DNA of 64,000 nt, taken from Collinsella sp. GTDB lineage: Bacteria; Actinomycetota; Coriobacteriia; Coriobacteriales; Coriobacteriaceae. The notes beneath the pieces were generated by a model. That model saw nothing but the letters and a program-made list of their open reading frames with translations. It was not told the origin of the DNA and did no database searches. Of the stretch, positions 1 to 7,500 are shown piece by piece. The stretch lies in the NCBI GenBank assembly GCA_019425015.1, contig JAHYYJ010000012.1:1-64000 (forward strand). The letters are read 5' to 3'. Position 1 is the first letter of the stretch. Every line of letters starts with the position of its first letter. The position numbers and the translations under genes were made by a program.

Positions 1-25
1 GTACCGCCTCGCGGTGACATCGTTT

Positions 26-223
26 TTATGTCAACCTTGGTCTAACAGAGCCTTTTCTTTTGCGGCGGTCGCATCTTCCGTCTGCAAGGCAACTGCACCG
101 GTGGGGGAACTGGTTTCTGCCGCGATCGCCGTTACGGGGGGGGGCGATTCCCGCGACAAGCGCCGCGGAAAGGGCGATGCCCATAGTTGCTCGTCTTGCT
201 CTTCTTGCGAGAATGTCGTTCAT
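26..223 (-). CDS. small secreted protein, reading frame broken or switched at a 9-C tract
   Basis: The ATG at 223 is preceded by a good ribosome-binding site (GAGGTG, 7-nt gap). The first ~28 residues form a classic signal peptide: basic RRARRAT followed by a hydrophobic ALSAALVAGIAPP stretch. Coding then crosses nine C residues (plus-strand G 136-144). As read, the frame continues as basic low-complexity sequence to a stop at 26. With one base fewer it becomes PVTAIAAETSSPTG, which has a plausible AIA/AE signal-peptidase site, and stops at 31. The shorter-tract frame therefore looks like the natural one. The gene is either phase-variable, a pseudogene, or affected by a sequencing error in the homopolymer. 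Function unknown; the mature part would be only ~30 residues. Confidence 0.4.
   Translation of the reverse strand: MNDILARRARRATMGIALSAALVAGIAPPRNGDRGRNQFPHRCSCLADGRCDRRKRKGSVRPRLT
136..144. repeat. homopolymeric G(9)/C(9) tract inside a coding start
   Basis: Nine consecutive G on the plus strand lie just downstream of the signal-peptide codons of the minus-strand small gene. Tracts of this length are prone to slipped-strand mispairing, and here a one-base change switches the downstream frame. Confidence 0.85.
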
Positions 224-438
224 CTCGGCACCTCATTTCAAGGGTCGGCGGCTCGGCTGGTAGCACTAATGTAAGTATACCAAGTGGTCGACCCGACACT
301 GGCTGGGTGTGCACGTGCCTCTCCGCTTCTTTGGAAACCGAATCCCATTAGAAATGACGAGTTGTTTACGCTTCTTTTGGGCTCACCGTACTATCATGAT
401 TCGAATTGAGTGTGAATGATGATAGGGAGCGCCTTTTT

Positions 439-2295
439 ATGATTGAGTTGCTCAGGCGTTTTGGTGGTAAGTTTCGCCGATATATGGTGATTGGCCCTGC
501 GTGCAAGTTGATCGAAGTGATTTTTGACCTGCTGACGCCGCTGGTGATTGCCCAGATGATCGATAAGGGCATTGGCTCGCACGACGTTAATGCCGTTATC
601 CACTACGGCATGGTACTTGGCGCCATGGCTGTGATCGGCATCTCGTTTACGCTCGTCTGCCAAAAGATGGCGGCGCTCACCTCGCAGGGCATGGGTACTG
701 ACATTCGCGGCGCACTCTACCAGCACATCAACAAGCTGAGCTATGCCGAGCTCGACCGCTTTGGCACGCCCTCGCTCATCACACGCATCACCAACGACGT
801 CAACCAGGTCCAGCTTGCCGTGGCGCTGGGCGTGCGCATGCTCATCCGCTGGCCTTTCCTGGCGGTGGGCTCCATGGTCGCGGCCCTTGCCATCGACCTT
901 AAGCTCGGCATCATCTTTTTGATCTGCACGCCCGCTATCGGCCTGGTGTTTTGGTTTGTCATGGCGCGCTGCATTCCCTACTACAAGCAGCTGCAGGCAA
1001 AGCTCGATTGCATCGCGCTTATCTGCCGCGAAGGTCTTTCGGGCGCCCGCGTGGTTCGTGCGTTTGTGCGCGAAGACCACGAGCGCGAGCGCTTTGCCCA
1101 GGCCGCCGACGACCAGGCCAATACCGCCATCGTGGTGGGCAAGCTTTCGTCGATTCTCAACCCTGTCACGTTTCTCGTGATGAACCTGGGCGTGTGCGCC
1201 ATCCTGTGGGTGGGCGGCATCCAGGTCAACGTGGGCGAGCTCACGCAGGGCCAGGTCATGGCGTTTGTGAACTACATGACGCAGACCCTCACCTCCATCG
1301 TGTACGTCGCCAACCTGGTCGTGGTCTTTACCAAGGCGAGTGCCAGCGCGTCACGTATCAACGAGGTGCTCAATTGCGAGCCGAGCATTACGGACGAGGG
1401 CAACCAGCTGGTCGCGCTGCCCGAGTCGAGTGACCTGGCAAGTGGCGCCACTCCGGTTTCCGCGCTGAGCTTTGAGCATGCGAGCTTTTCGTTTGGCGCG
1501 GGCGCGGCAAATGCTGTTGACGATGTGACCCTGGAGCTGCCGCTGGGCAAAACGCTCGGCATTATAGGCGGAACGGGCAGCGGTAAGTCCACGCTCGTCT
1601 CGCTTATCCCGCGTCTGTACGATGCGGGCGCCGGCAGTGTGAGCGTGATGGGCGCCGACGTGCGCACCTGGCCGCTCGATCAGCTGCGCCACGTGGTCGC
1701 GACCGTTCCGCAGTGCGCGTCGCTGGTGAGCGGCACCATCCGCAGCAACCTGACCTGGCGCAACGAGGCGGCGACCGACGAGGAGCTCTGGGCGGCGCTC
1801 GACATGGCGCAGGCGAGCGAGTTCGTGCGCAACAAGCCCCAAGGCCTGGATGCCCCGGTCGAGGCGGGCGGCAAGAACTTTAGCGGCGGTCAGCGCCAGC
1901 GCCTGACTATCGCGCGCGCCCTGGTGGGTTCGCCACAGCTCCTGATCATGGACGACTCCGCCTCGGCGCTCGACTTTAAGACTGATGCGGCGCTTCGCCA
2001 TGCCATTCGCGAGCGCAGCGTGCGCGGTGCCGCCGAGGGCGGGCTGCCGCTCACGACGGTGATTGTGAGCCAGCGCGTCTCGACCGTGCGCGACGCCGAT
2101 ATGATCTGCGTACTCGACCACGGCTCGGTTGCGGGCCTGGGCACGCACGATGAGCTGTACACGACCTGCCAGCTCTATCGCGAGATTTGCCAGTCGCAGC
2201 TGCGCCGCGAGGAACTCGAGGGCCAGCAGGGGAGCACGACGCCCGCGTCCGCTCCGACCGCCTCCGCATCCGCCCGCGCAAAGGAGGGCTGCTAA
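439..2295 (+). CDS. heterodimeric ABC exporter, degenerate-site subunit
   Basis: Full-length half-transporter of ~618 residues: six-helix type 1 exporter domain (residues ~1-300), then an ATPase. Walker A GGTGSGKST is near residue 377 and signature FSGGQ near 480. Walker B ends IMDDSASALD, with Asp in place of the catalytic Glu, and the H-loop position reads VSQRVST, with Gln for His. Both substitutions are hallmarks of the non-catalytic chain of heterodimeric exporters such as TM287/288 or BmrCD. Its intact SGGQ would complete the consensus site of the partner encoded immediately downstream. ATG 439 is chosen because AGGGAG lies ~10 nt upstream; a TTG at 406 is possible but poor. The C-terminal ~25 residues are Ala/Ser/Thr-rich. 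Substrate (drug, lipid or peptide) cannot be read from sequence. Confidence 0.92.
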   Translation: MIELLRRFGGKFRRYMVIGPACKLIEVIFDLLTPLVIAQMIDKGIGSHDVNAVIHYGMVLGAMAVIGISFTLVCQKMAALTSQGMGTDIRGALYQHINKLSYAELDRFGTPSLITRITNDVNQVQLAVALGVRMLIRWPFLAVGSMVAALAIDLKLGIIFLICTPAIGLVFWFVMARCIPYYKQLQAKLDCIALICREGLSGARVVRAFVREDHERERFAQAADDQANTAIVVGKLSSILNPVTFLVMNLGVCAILWVGGIQVNVGELTQGQVMAFVNYMTQTLTSIVYVANLVVVFTKASASASRINEVLNCEPSITDEGNQLVALPESSDLASGATPVSALSFEHASFSFGAGAANAVDDVTLELPLGKTLGIIGGTGSGKSTLVSLIPRLYDAGAGSVSVMGADVRTWPLDQLRHVVATVPQCASLVSGTIRSNLTWRNEAATDEELWAALDMAQASEFVRNKPQGLDAPVEAGGKNFSGGQRQRLTIARALVGSPQLLIMDDSASALDFKTDAALRHAIRERSVRGAAEGGLPLTTVIVSQRVSTVRDADMICVLDHGSVAGLGTHDELYTTCQLYREICQSQLRREELEGQQGSTTPASAPTASASARAKEGC

Positions 2296-4155
2296 ATGAA
2301 TCCGTACACTTCTTCCGGTTCGGTCGCCACGATGACGGCCAACGTGTCCGGCAACGATAGCCTCAACGACCTGGGAGACGGTCCGCGCCAGCCCGGCGAT
2401 CCCGAGCGCTATCCCGTGGGCGCGGTGACCCGCCGCCTGATGGGCTACGTCCGTCCGCACCGTATTTCGTTTACGGCGTCGTTTGTGAGCGCCGCCATCT
2501 CCGTGATTTCGCAGCTCTACACACCTATTCTCATCGGCGAGGGCATCGACCTCATCGTCGCGGCGGGTCGAGTGGACTTCGACGCGCTGCTGCCGCTCGT
2601 TACCAAGCTCGCGATTGTCGTCGTAGGTGCCGCGGCCTTCCAGTGGCTGCAGGGCTATTGCGTCAACCGCCTGTCCTACGAAACGGTGCGTGACATGCGC
2701 GTGGAGGCGAGCGACAAGCTCAGCCGCATGCCGCTCAGCTTTATCGACAGCCATGCCCACGGCGACCTTATGAGCCGCGTGGTCAACGACGTCGACCAGG
2801 TGGGCGACGGTCTGCTACAGGGCTTTACCCAGCTCTTTACCGGCGTCATCACCATCGTTGGCACGCTCGCGTTTATGCTCTCCATTAACCTGGCCATGAC
2901 GCTTGTGGTGGTGCTCGTCACGCCGCTTTCCATTTTTGCAGCCGGCGCCATCGCCAAGCTTTCTAATAAAAGCTTTACGGCCCAGCAGCGTATTCAGGGT
3001 CAACTGGGCGGTCATATCGAGGAGTATGTGGGCGAGCAAAAGCTGGTTGATGCGTTTGCCTACGGCCCGAATGCCCAAGCGCGCTTCGATGCCCTCAATG
3101 CCGAGCTTTACACCGCGGGCGAGCGCGCGCAGTTTATGGGTTCGCTCTCCAACCCCGGCACGCGCTTTATCAACAACATCATCTATGCCGTGGTCGCTGT
3201 GATCGGCTGCGTGGGCGTGATCACGGGCGTGCCCGCGGCGCTCACGGTGGGCGGCGTGCAGATTTTCCTGTCCTACGCCAACCAGTACACCAAGCCGTTC
3301 AACGAGGTCACCAACGTCATCACGCAAATCCAGACGGCATATGCCTCGGCGCGCCGCATGTTTGCGCTGCTCGATGCCCGCGAGCAAGAGCCCGATGCGC
3401 CAGATGCCGTGGAGCTTGACGCCCCGCAGGGCGAGGTGAGCTTTGAGCACGTGGACTTTAGCTACGTGCCCGACCGCAAGCTGCTGCAGGATATCTGCAT
3501 TAACGCCAAGCCGGGCATGCGCTTTGCCCTGGTCGGTCCCACGGGTTGCGGCAAGACGACGCTCATCAACCTGCTGCTGCGCTTCTACGATATCGATGCC
3601 GGACGCATCATGGTCGATGGCCGGTCTTCGCGTGACTACACGCGCGCAAGCCTGCGCCGTGCCTTTGGCATGGTGTTGCAGGATACGTGGCTGTTCGAGG
3701 GCACGGTGGCGGACAACATCGCTTACGGTTGTCCCGATGCCACACGCGAGCAGGTCATCGAAGCCGCCAAGCGCGCGCACGCGCACAAGTTTATCGTGCA
3801 GCTGCCAGGCGGCTACGATACGGTGATCGGCGAGGACGGCGGCACGTTTAGCCAGGGTCAAAAGCAGCTGCTGTGCATCGCGCGCGTCATGCTCACCGAC
3901 CCGACTATCTTGCTGCTGGACGAGGCGACCTCGAGCATCGATACGCGTACCGAGCTGCAGGTGCAGGCGGCATTCGACGAGCTTATGGCAGGTCGCACAA
4001 GCTTTGTCGTGGCACACCGCCTGAGCACCATCCGCAACGCCGACTGCATCCTGGTCATGCGCGACGGCGAGATTATCGAGCGCGGCACGCACGACGAGCT
4101 GCTGGCGGCAGGCGGCTTCTACGCCGAGCTCTACCGCAGCCAGTTCGCCCAGTAA
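2296..4155 (+). CDS. heterodimeric ABC exporter, catalytic subunit
   Basis: 619-residue half-transporter starting on the base after the previous stop. Its ribosome-binding site AAGGAGG lies within the end of the upstream gene, so translation is probably coupled. About 45 hydrophilic residues precede a six-helix membrane domain. Walker A GPTGCGKTT is near residue 413, the signature is non-consensus FSQGQ (~517), Walker B is ILLLDEATSSID with catalytic Glu (~545), and the H-loop is AHRLST (~575). Together with the upstream chain this gives one canonical and one degenerate nucleotide site. No terminator-like palindrome follows directly; a repeat-rich regulatory region does. Confidence 0.93.
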   Translation: MNPYTSSGSVATMTANVSGNDSLNDLGDGPRQPGDPERYPVGAVTRRLMGYVRPHRISFTASFVSAAISVISQLYTPILIGEGIDLIVAAGRVDFDALLPLVTKLAIVVVGAAAFQWLQGYCVNRLSYETVRDMRVEASDKLSRMPLSFIDSHAHGDLMSRVVNDVDQVGDGLLQGFTQLFTGVITIVGTLAFMLSINLAMTLVVVLVTPLSIFAAGAIAKLSNKSFTAQQRIQGQLGGHIEEYVGEQKLVDAFAYGPNAQARFDALNAELYTAGERAQFMGSLSNPGTRFINNIIYAVVAVIGCVGVITGVPAALTVGGVQIFLSYANQYTKPFNEVTNVITQIQTAYASARRMFALLDAREQEPDAPDAVELDAPQGEVSFEHVDFSYVPDRKLLQDICINAKPGMRFALVGPTGCGKTTLINLLLRFYDIDAGRIMVDGRSSRDYTRASLRRAFGMVLQDTWLFEGTVADNIAYGCPDATREQVIEAAKRAHAHKFIVQLPGGYDTVIGEDGGTFSQGQKQLLCIARVMLTDPTILLLDEATSSIDTRTELQVQAAFDELMAGRTSFVVAHRLSTIRNADCILVMRDGEIIERGTHDELLAAGGFYAELYRSQFAQ

Positions 4156-4230
4156 GCAAGCCCGTGGGGCAAATAAATCAGGTTTGTTTGTCCCATAGAG
4201 CGATCTTGTTATATAGCGTTCTACCAGCGC

Positions 4231-4314
4231 GTGAAACACTTTGACGATACTCCGTGGCACAATTTGACGGCGTTTTGTGAAACATTTTTCGGCCATTCGT
4301 GAAACGTTCTGCGG
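4231..4314. repeat. four direct repeats, 22-23 bp period
   Basis: Four copies of a 16-base motif start at 4231, 4254, 4277 and 4299: GTGAAACACTTTGACG, GTGGCACAATTTGACG, GTGAAACATTTTTCGG and GTGAAACGTTCTGCGG. The spacers are 7, 7 and 6 bases, so copies fall on one face of the helix (about two turns apart). This looks like a cooperative binding array for a regulator. It lies between the ABC exporter and the flavodoxin, upstream of the candidate promoter at 4391. Confidence 0.65.
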
Positions 4315-4331
4315 CGGTTTCAATCCGAAGT

Positions 4332-4401
4332 ACAGACTGTTCGAAATCTGTCCAAAGATGTCGTCTGCGTCGCCAATCGACAGACGGTGGTTTACATCTG
4401 T
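4332..4401. promoter_or_regulatory. pair of ACAGA/TCTGT inverted repeats (candidate operators)
   Basis: Two palindromes share the same arms: ACAGA (4332-4336) with TCTGT (4347-4351), and GACAGA (4379-4384) with TCTGTC (4396-4401). The second overlaps the candidate -35 box of the flavodoxin promoter, the position expected for a repressor or MerR-type activator site. Confidence 0.45.
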
Positions 4402-4418
4402 CACGTTAGTACTAAGAT
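4391..4418 (+). promoter_or_regulatory. candidate sigma-70 promoter for the flavodoxin gene
   Basis: TTTACA (4391-4396) and TAAGAT (4413-4418) are separated by 16 bases, about 60 bases before the start codon. The region is AT-rich relative to its surroundings. Confidence 0.45.
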
Positions 4419-4477
4419 ATTCATCTAATAAATTGCATTAATGGCTCGAGTTTCGGGGGAAACGAGGCAACGTGACT

Positions 4478-5029
4478 ATGACGTGCTCTTTGGTGGTTAA
4501 CAGCAAGAGCGGTAATACCAGGATGGTTTCGGGTGCGATCAAGCGCACTCTGCAGGCTGCGGGCGTTGAGTTTGTCCATGCCGCGGCGTTGAGTGACGAT
4601 GCGGATGCAGATCAGGTTGCGCTCGAGGCGCAGGGCGCCTGCGCGGCCGACACGGTGCTCGTCGGTTTTTGGTGTGACAAGGGCGCGTGCACGCCTTCGG
4701 TCGCGGCGTTGCTCTCTGCCTTGCACGGCAAGCGCGTCTTTTTGTTTGGCACTTGCGGTTTTGGTGCCAGCGAGGAGTACTTTAGGCAGATTATCGACCG
4801 CGTATCGTCTAACTTGGCCAATGATGCCGAGCTTGCGGGCTGGGCGATGTGCCAGGGCAAGATGGGCCCCGCGGTCAAGCAGCGCTACGAGGCCATGCTT
4901 GAGCAAGATCCCGAAAACGCCCGCTTTAAGATGCTGCTCGACAACTGGGTTGCCGCGAAGGACCATCCCACCAAGGAAGATCTTGACAACATGGCCGCAG
5001 CCGCCAAGAAGGCTGTGCTGGGCGAGTAG
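4478..5029 (+). CDS. flavodoxin family protein (BilS-like)
   Basis: About 183 residues. The N-terminal SKSGNT is the FMN phosphate-binding loop of flavodoxins. Later motifs GFWCDKG, FGTCGFG, EEYF and MCQGKM match the long flavodoxin subgroup that includes BilS, the partner of gut bilirubin reductase BilR. It should bind FMN and act as a cytoplasmic electron carrier. No bilR-like gene is in this window, so the bilirubin link is only a family resemblance. Start: ATG 4478 has GAGG 10 bases upstream; GTG 4472 is an in-frame alternative. The gene stands alone, with repeat arrays in front and a strong terminator behind, suggesting its own regulated transcript. Confidence 0.8.
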   Translation: MTCSLVVNSKSGNTRMVSGAIKRTLQAAGVEFVHAAALSDDADADQVALEAQGACAADTVLVGFWCDKGACTPSVAALLSALHGKRVFLFGTCGFGASEEYFRQIIDRVSSNLANDAELAGWAMCQGKMGPAVKQRYEAMLEQDPENARFKMLLDNWVAAKDHPTKEDLDNMAAAAKKAVLGE

Positions 5030-5066
5030 ATAATCGCCGTCGCGCGCTCGAAATAATACAAACGTG

Positions 5067-5094
5067 AAAGCCTCGAAATTCTCGAGGCTTTTTT
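5067..5094 (+). terminator. intrinsic terminator after the flavodoxin gene
   Basis: Stem AAGCCTCGA / TCGAGGCTT with a five-base loop, followed directly by a T run. Confidence 0.9.
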
Positions 5095-5113
5095 CTTAAC
5101 ACGGGGGTGCGCC

Positions 5114-5269
5114 GTGGCAAGCGTCTGGGGCGACATTTTCCATCATCCGGACGATGAGTCGGTTTTGGAAGATACGGTCTCCTGTATCAGCTGGATGTAT
5201 AGGCAGATGGAGTACGGCTACAAAACGTGCCCGGGCTTCTTTACGCACCATCCGATGGGATTCATGTAG
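5114..5269 (+). CDS. possible 51-residue orphan ORF or gene fragment
   Basis: A GTG-started frame of 52 codons has protein-like composition, with aromatic, Cys and His residues and segments such as SVLEDTVSCISWMYRQMEYG. There is no clear ribosome-binding site and I recognise no family. It sits between a terminator and the palindrome array, so it may be the remnant of a gene lost when the island or array arrived. Could also be chance. Confidence 0.2.
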   Translation: MASVWGDIFHHPDDESVLEDTVSCISWMYRQMEYGYKTCPGFFTHHPMGFM

Positions 5270-5306
5270 TAAGACACCGCCGGGCGGGCGCCACGTTGCA
5301 GAACCT

Positions 5307-5615
5307 AGGCCTAGCAGGTGGCTGATAATTCCATACCCAAATGTATCCAGAGTGGGATGGGCTTTCCGGATGGGCGGGGTTGCGGAAGCCGTGTCCCGGA
5401 ATTTGCCTTTGGAATGGGATGTGGTTTCCGGTTGAGGGGCTCTGTGGAAAATGCATCCCAGTATTCGGCTGAGAAACGGGATGTGCTTTCCGGTTGAGGG
5501 TCTTGGCGGAAAGTACGACCCGGGATTTGTGATCGGAGTGGGATGCGGCTTCCCAACGGGGCCGCAAGCGGAAACCGCATCCCATTTCGCAAGCGAATTC
5601 TGGGACACGGTTTTC
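5307..5615. repeat. palindrome array A: 62-bp period, four units plus a half unit
   Basis: Units begin at 5354, 5416, 5478, 5540 and (left arm only) 5602, exactly 62 bases apart. Each is an inverted repeat of the type GGGATGTGCTTTCCG ... CGGAAAGTACGACCC (about 43 bases) plus a ~19-base linker. A shared lead-in starting AGGCCTAG (5307) precedes unit 1. A second array with the same number and order of units is at 15058-15364. Frames running through it on either strand are Pro- or Gly-rich and not credible genes. Confidence 0.9.
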
Positions 5616-6018
5616 AGAGGGTTATGGGCTGCGAACTACATGAGGTTGTCATAAAACTCCAGTAAAAGGGGTCGGAAATAAATGGCGCTTCCAGCAGTTT
5701 GTTTTAATGTGGGGGGGGGTACCATTATTTTAGTTTCGCAAAAAAAATGATCCCTCTATGGGGAAGTTGCGTAGGGGGTTAGTCACAGATATTGGATAAA
5801 ACAGACTAATTTGGGGATAAATGACCACTTACGCCAAAATAAGTAGCATTTAGCGACAAAACATTGAAAAATGTGTAGCACATCGCTATGTTTTTATTAC
5901 GAAAAGATTCCAAATTGGCTTATTTCGGACTCACTTTTCAAGCGCCTTGCGGTTTCTGTTGAAACTTGCTGACCTTTGGATGGGTCGAATAGGTCCTCAA
6001 GGGGGATGAATTATCACT
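5616..6018. other. AT-rich regulatory region ahead of the surface-protein island
   Basis: About 400 bases without a credible gene, clearly more AT-rich than the rest of the window, with runs such as AAAAAAAA and TTTTTATTACG. It contains the G(9) tract. It probably holds the promoter(s) of the signal peptidase operon and may mark horizontally acquired DNA. I could not recognise a riboswitch in it. Confidence 0.6.
5699..5728 (+). promoter_or_regulatory. possible promoter with a G(9) tract in its spacer
   Basis: TTGTTT (5699-5704) and CATTAT (5723-5728) are 18 bases apart, and nine G (5711-5719) make up half of the spacer. Length changes in such a tract would alter -35/-10 spacing, as in known phase-variable promoters of other bacteria. 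The boxes are only 3/6 and 4/6 matches, so the promoter itself is tentative; the tract is certain. Confidence 0.35.
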
Positions 6019-6576
6019 TTGACGGCGCGTAGACTCAAACGATTTATTACGCTTTTGAGTAGCTTGGCGTTTGCGCTTGTCATAGCCCTTGCCGTTGTTT
6101 CTTTTGCTCCCCGCGCATTTGGATACACGCCCTATGCAGTGCTTTCGGGCTCTATGGAACCCGAGCTTCCCGTCGGCTCCATGGTGTTTGTTTACCAGGT
6201 TGATCCAACGGATATTGCCATGGGCGACAATGCAACTTTTTACCGATCGGACGGCGCCGTGGTGACTCACCAGGTGTACGAGGTCGACCCTGTGGCGCAG
6301 ACGATCAGCACGCAGGGAATCGCAAACAAAAATGCAGATGGAACCATCATGCACGACGCCGAGCAGACGCCTTTTTCACGCGTGATCGGCGTCGTTTCTT
6401 TTTGTGTCCCTTACCTGGGCTTCGTTAACGCATATTGCACGACGATGCCCGGTTTGCTTGTTGTGGTGGCCGTTCTGGCGCTGTTGGTCGCGGCGTCGAT
6501 TGTGCTCGATCGGATGGTTCCCGACGAGCCTGCGGGCAAGCATGCCCGCGCGCATGCGAGGGAGCGGCGTTCATAG
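6019..6576 (+). CDS. sipW: signal peptidase I, SipW/archaeal type
   Basis: About 185 residues. An N-terminal membrane helix (~8-35) leads into LSGSMEPELPVGS, which carries the catalytic Ser. VVTHQVYEV (residue ~90) supplies His where the usual Lys stands, the Ser-His arrangement of SipW/ER-type peptidases. A second membrane helix lies near 140-165, followed by an Arg/His-rich tail. SipW enzymes process special signal peptides of TasA/camelysin-like proteins, three of which follow downstream, so this is almost certainly their dedicated peptidase. The start is TTG 6019 with AAGGGGG ~13 bases upstream, a weak initiation region that may keep levels low. First gene of a six-gene cluster. Confidence 0.88.
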   Translation: MTARRLKRFITLLSSLAFALVIALAVVSFAPRAFGYTPYAVLSGSMEPELPVGSMVFVYQVDPTDIAMGDNATFYRSDGAVVTHQVYEVDPVAQTISTQGIANKNADGTIMHDAEQTPFSRVIGVVSFCVPYLGFVNAYCTTMPGLLVVVAVLALLVAASIVLDRMVPDEPAGKHARAHARERRS

Positions 6577-6593
6577 CGGCAGGGGAGAGGTGT

Positions 6594-6617
6594 CGGCAAC
6601 GGCAAGGGCCGTTGCCG
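6594..6617 (+). promoter_or_regulatory. hairpin between sipW and the first fiber-type gene
   Basis: A perfect 10-bp stem CGGCAACGGC / GCCGTTGCCG with an AAGG loop lies in the 71-base gap. There is no T run, so it is more likely an RNA processing or stability element than a terminator. Confidence 0.6.
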
Positions 6618-6647
6618 GGGAAGTCGATTTTCGAAAGGAAGAGGACG

Positions 6648-7412
6648 ATGGAAAACAAGAAGAAAAAACGCTACGGCATCATTGCCGCCTTGCTGCTGCT
6701 GGTGCTGGCCGCCGGCGTGGGTACCTATGCATGGCTGACGGCGCAGGAGCACATTGACAACGTGTTCACGGTGGGTAGCTTTGGCCACCCGGAAAACAAG
6801 CCTGATCCGACCGATCCCGAGAAACCTGACCCCGATAATCCGAACACTGAAAAGGCCTACCTGTTCGAGACCCAGTGGGTTGCCAACTCCAAGATGGTAC
6901 CTGGCGCCACTGTGGCCAAGAACCCCAATGTCGGCATCAAGGCTGGCTCTGATGATGCATACGTATTCATTTACGTAAAGAATGCCATCGTCAAGCCTGG
7001 CACCAGCCTTGAAAAGACCCCGTACTTTACGCTCAAAAATACGAATTGGAAGCCCGTTGAGGGTCAAGTCAAGACCAACCAATCTGACAACTCTGGCAAC
7101 CAGTACGTGAGCGGTCTGTTTATGTACTCCAAGAACTCTGCCGCAGAGAACCTGCCTGCAAAGCTCGAAGCCAACAAAGCAGCGCAGGACGTTTATACCG
7201 ATGAGCTTTTCACTGCCGTGACGATTCCCTCTGCCATGAACAACACCGATGTTGTCGAGACTACTACTGACCCGAAACAGGCTCCCACGATGACGGTCTC
7301 TGCCTACATCTTTGGCGCGGGCCAGAATGGCACCGAGCAGGGTGAAAATGCTGACGCGCAGAATGCCCTTAAGCAGGCCAAGGAATGGGCTAAGACTCAG
7401 GCTCAGGCTTAA
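6648..7412 (+). CDS. SipW-dependent secreted protein, TasA/CalY-like major fiber candidate
   Basis: 254 residues. KKKKRYG, a ~20-residue hydrophobic segment, then AWLTAQEHIDNVFTVG form the SipW-dependent signal peptide (camelysin/TasA class). Mature sequence begins with an Asp/Pro/Lys-rich linker (DPTDPEKPDPDNP) and continues as a beta-rich extracellular domain with few Cys. ATG 6648 is supported by AAAGGAAGAGG. It is followed by a strong stem-loop at 7425, which may make it the most abundant product of the cluster, as expected for a fiber subunit. Role inferred from signal type and position next to SipW; no direct match to a characterised protein is claimed. Confidence 0.75.
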   Translation: MENKKKKRYGIIAALLLLVLAAGVGTYAWLTAQEHIDNVFTVGSFGHPENKPDPTDPEKPDPDNPNTEKAYLFETQWVANSKMVPGATVAKNPNVGIKAGSDDAYVFIYVKNAIVKPGTSLEKTPYFTLKNTNWKPVEGQVKTNQSDNSGNQYVSGLFMYSKNSAAENLPAKLEANKAAQDVYTDELFTAVTIPSAMNNTDVVETTTDPKQAPTMTVSAYIFGAGQNGTEQGENADAQNALKQAKEWAKTQAQA

Positions 7413-7424
7413 AATCCCCCCACT

Positions 7425-7480
7425 GAGATCTCGGCCCGCCCCCACCCCTATATTCGGGCCGGGATCTCGGTCCCCCTTTT
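7425..7480 (+). terminator. intra-cluster stem-loop with C/T-rich tail
   Basis: Fourteen-base arms (7425-7438 and 7455-7468, pairing throughout if one G-U is allowed) are followed by TCCCCCTTTT. Located between the first and second SipW-type genes, it could act as a partial terminator or 3'-end stabiliser, separating fiber-subunit levels from the downstream genes. Confidence 0.65.
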
Positions 7481-7500
7481 ATCGACGATTGGCGAACGTA

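Noticed and set aside
5096..5608. Several overlapping frames through palindrome array A
   Set aside because: Pro/Gly-rich sequences generated by the 62-bp repeats in several frames at once; no signal of coding.
5616..6018. c-di-GMP riboswitch ahead of the surface island
   Set aside because: No recognisable GEMM core; only AT-rich sequence and the G tract.
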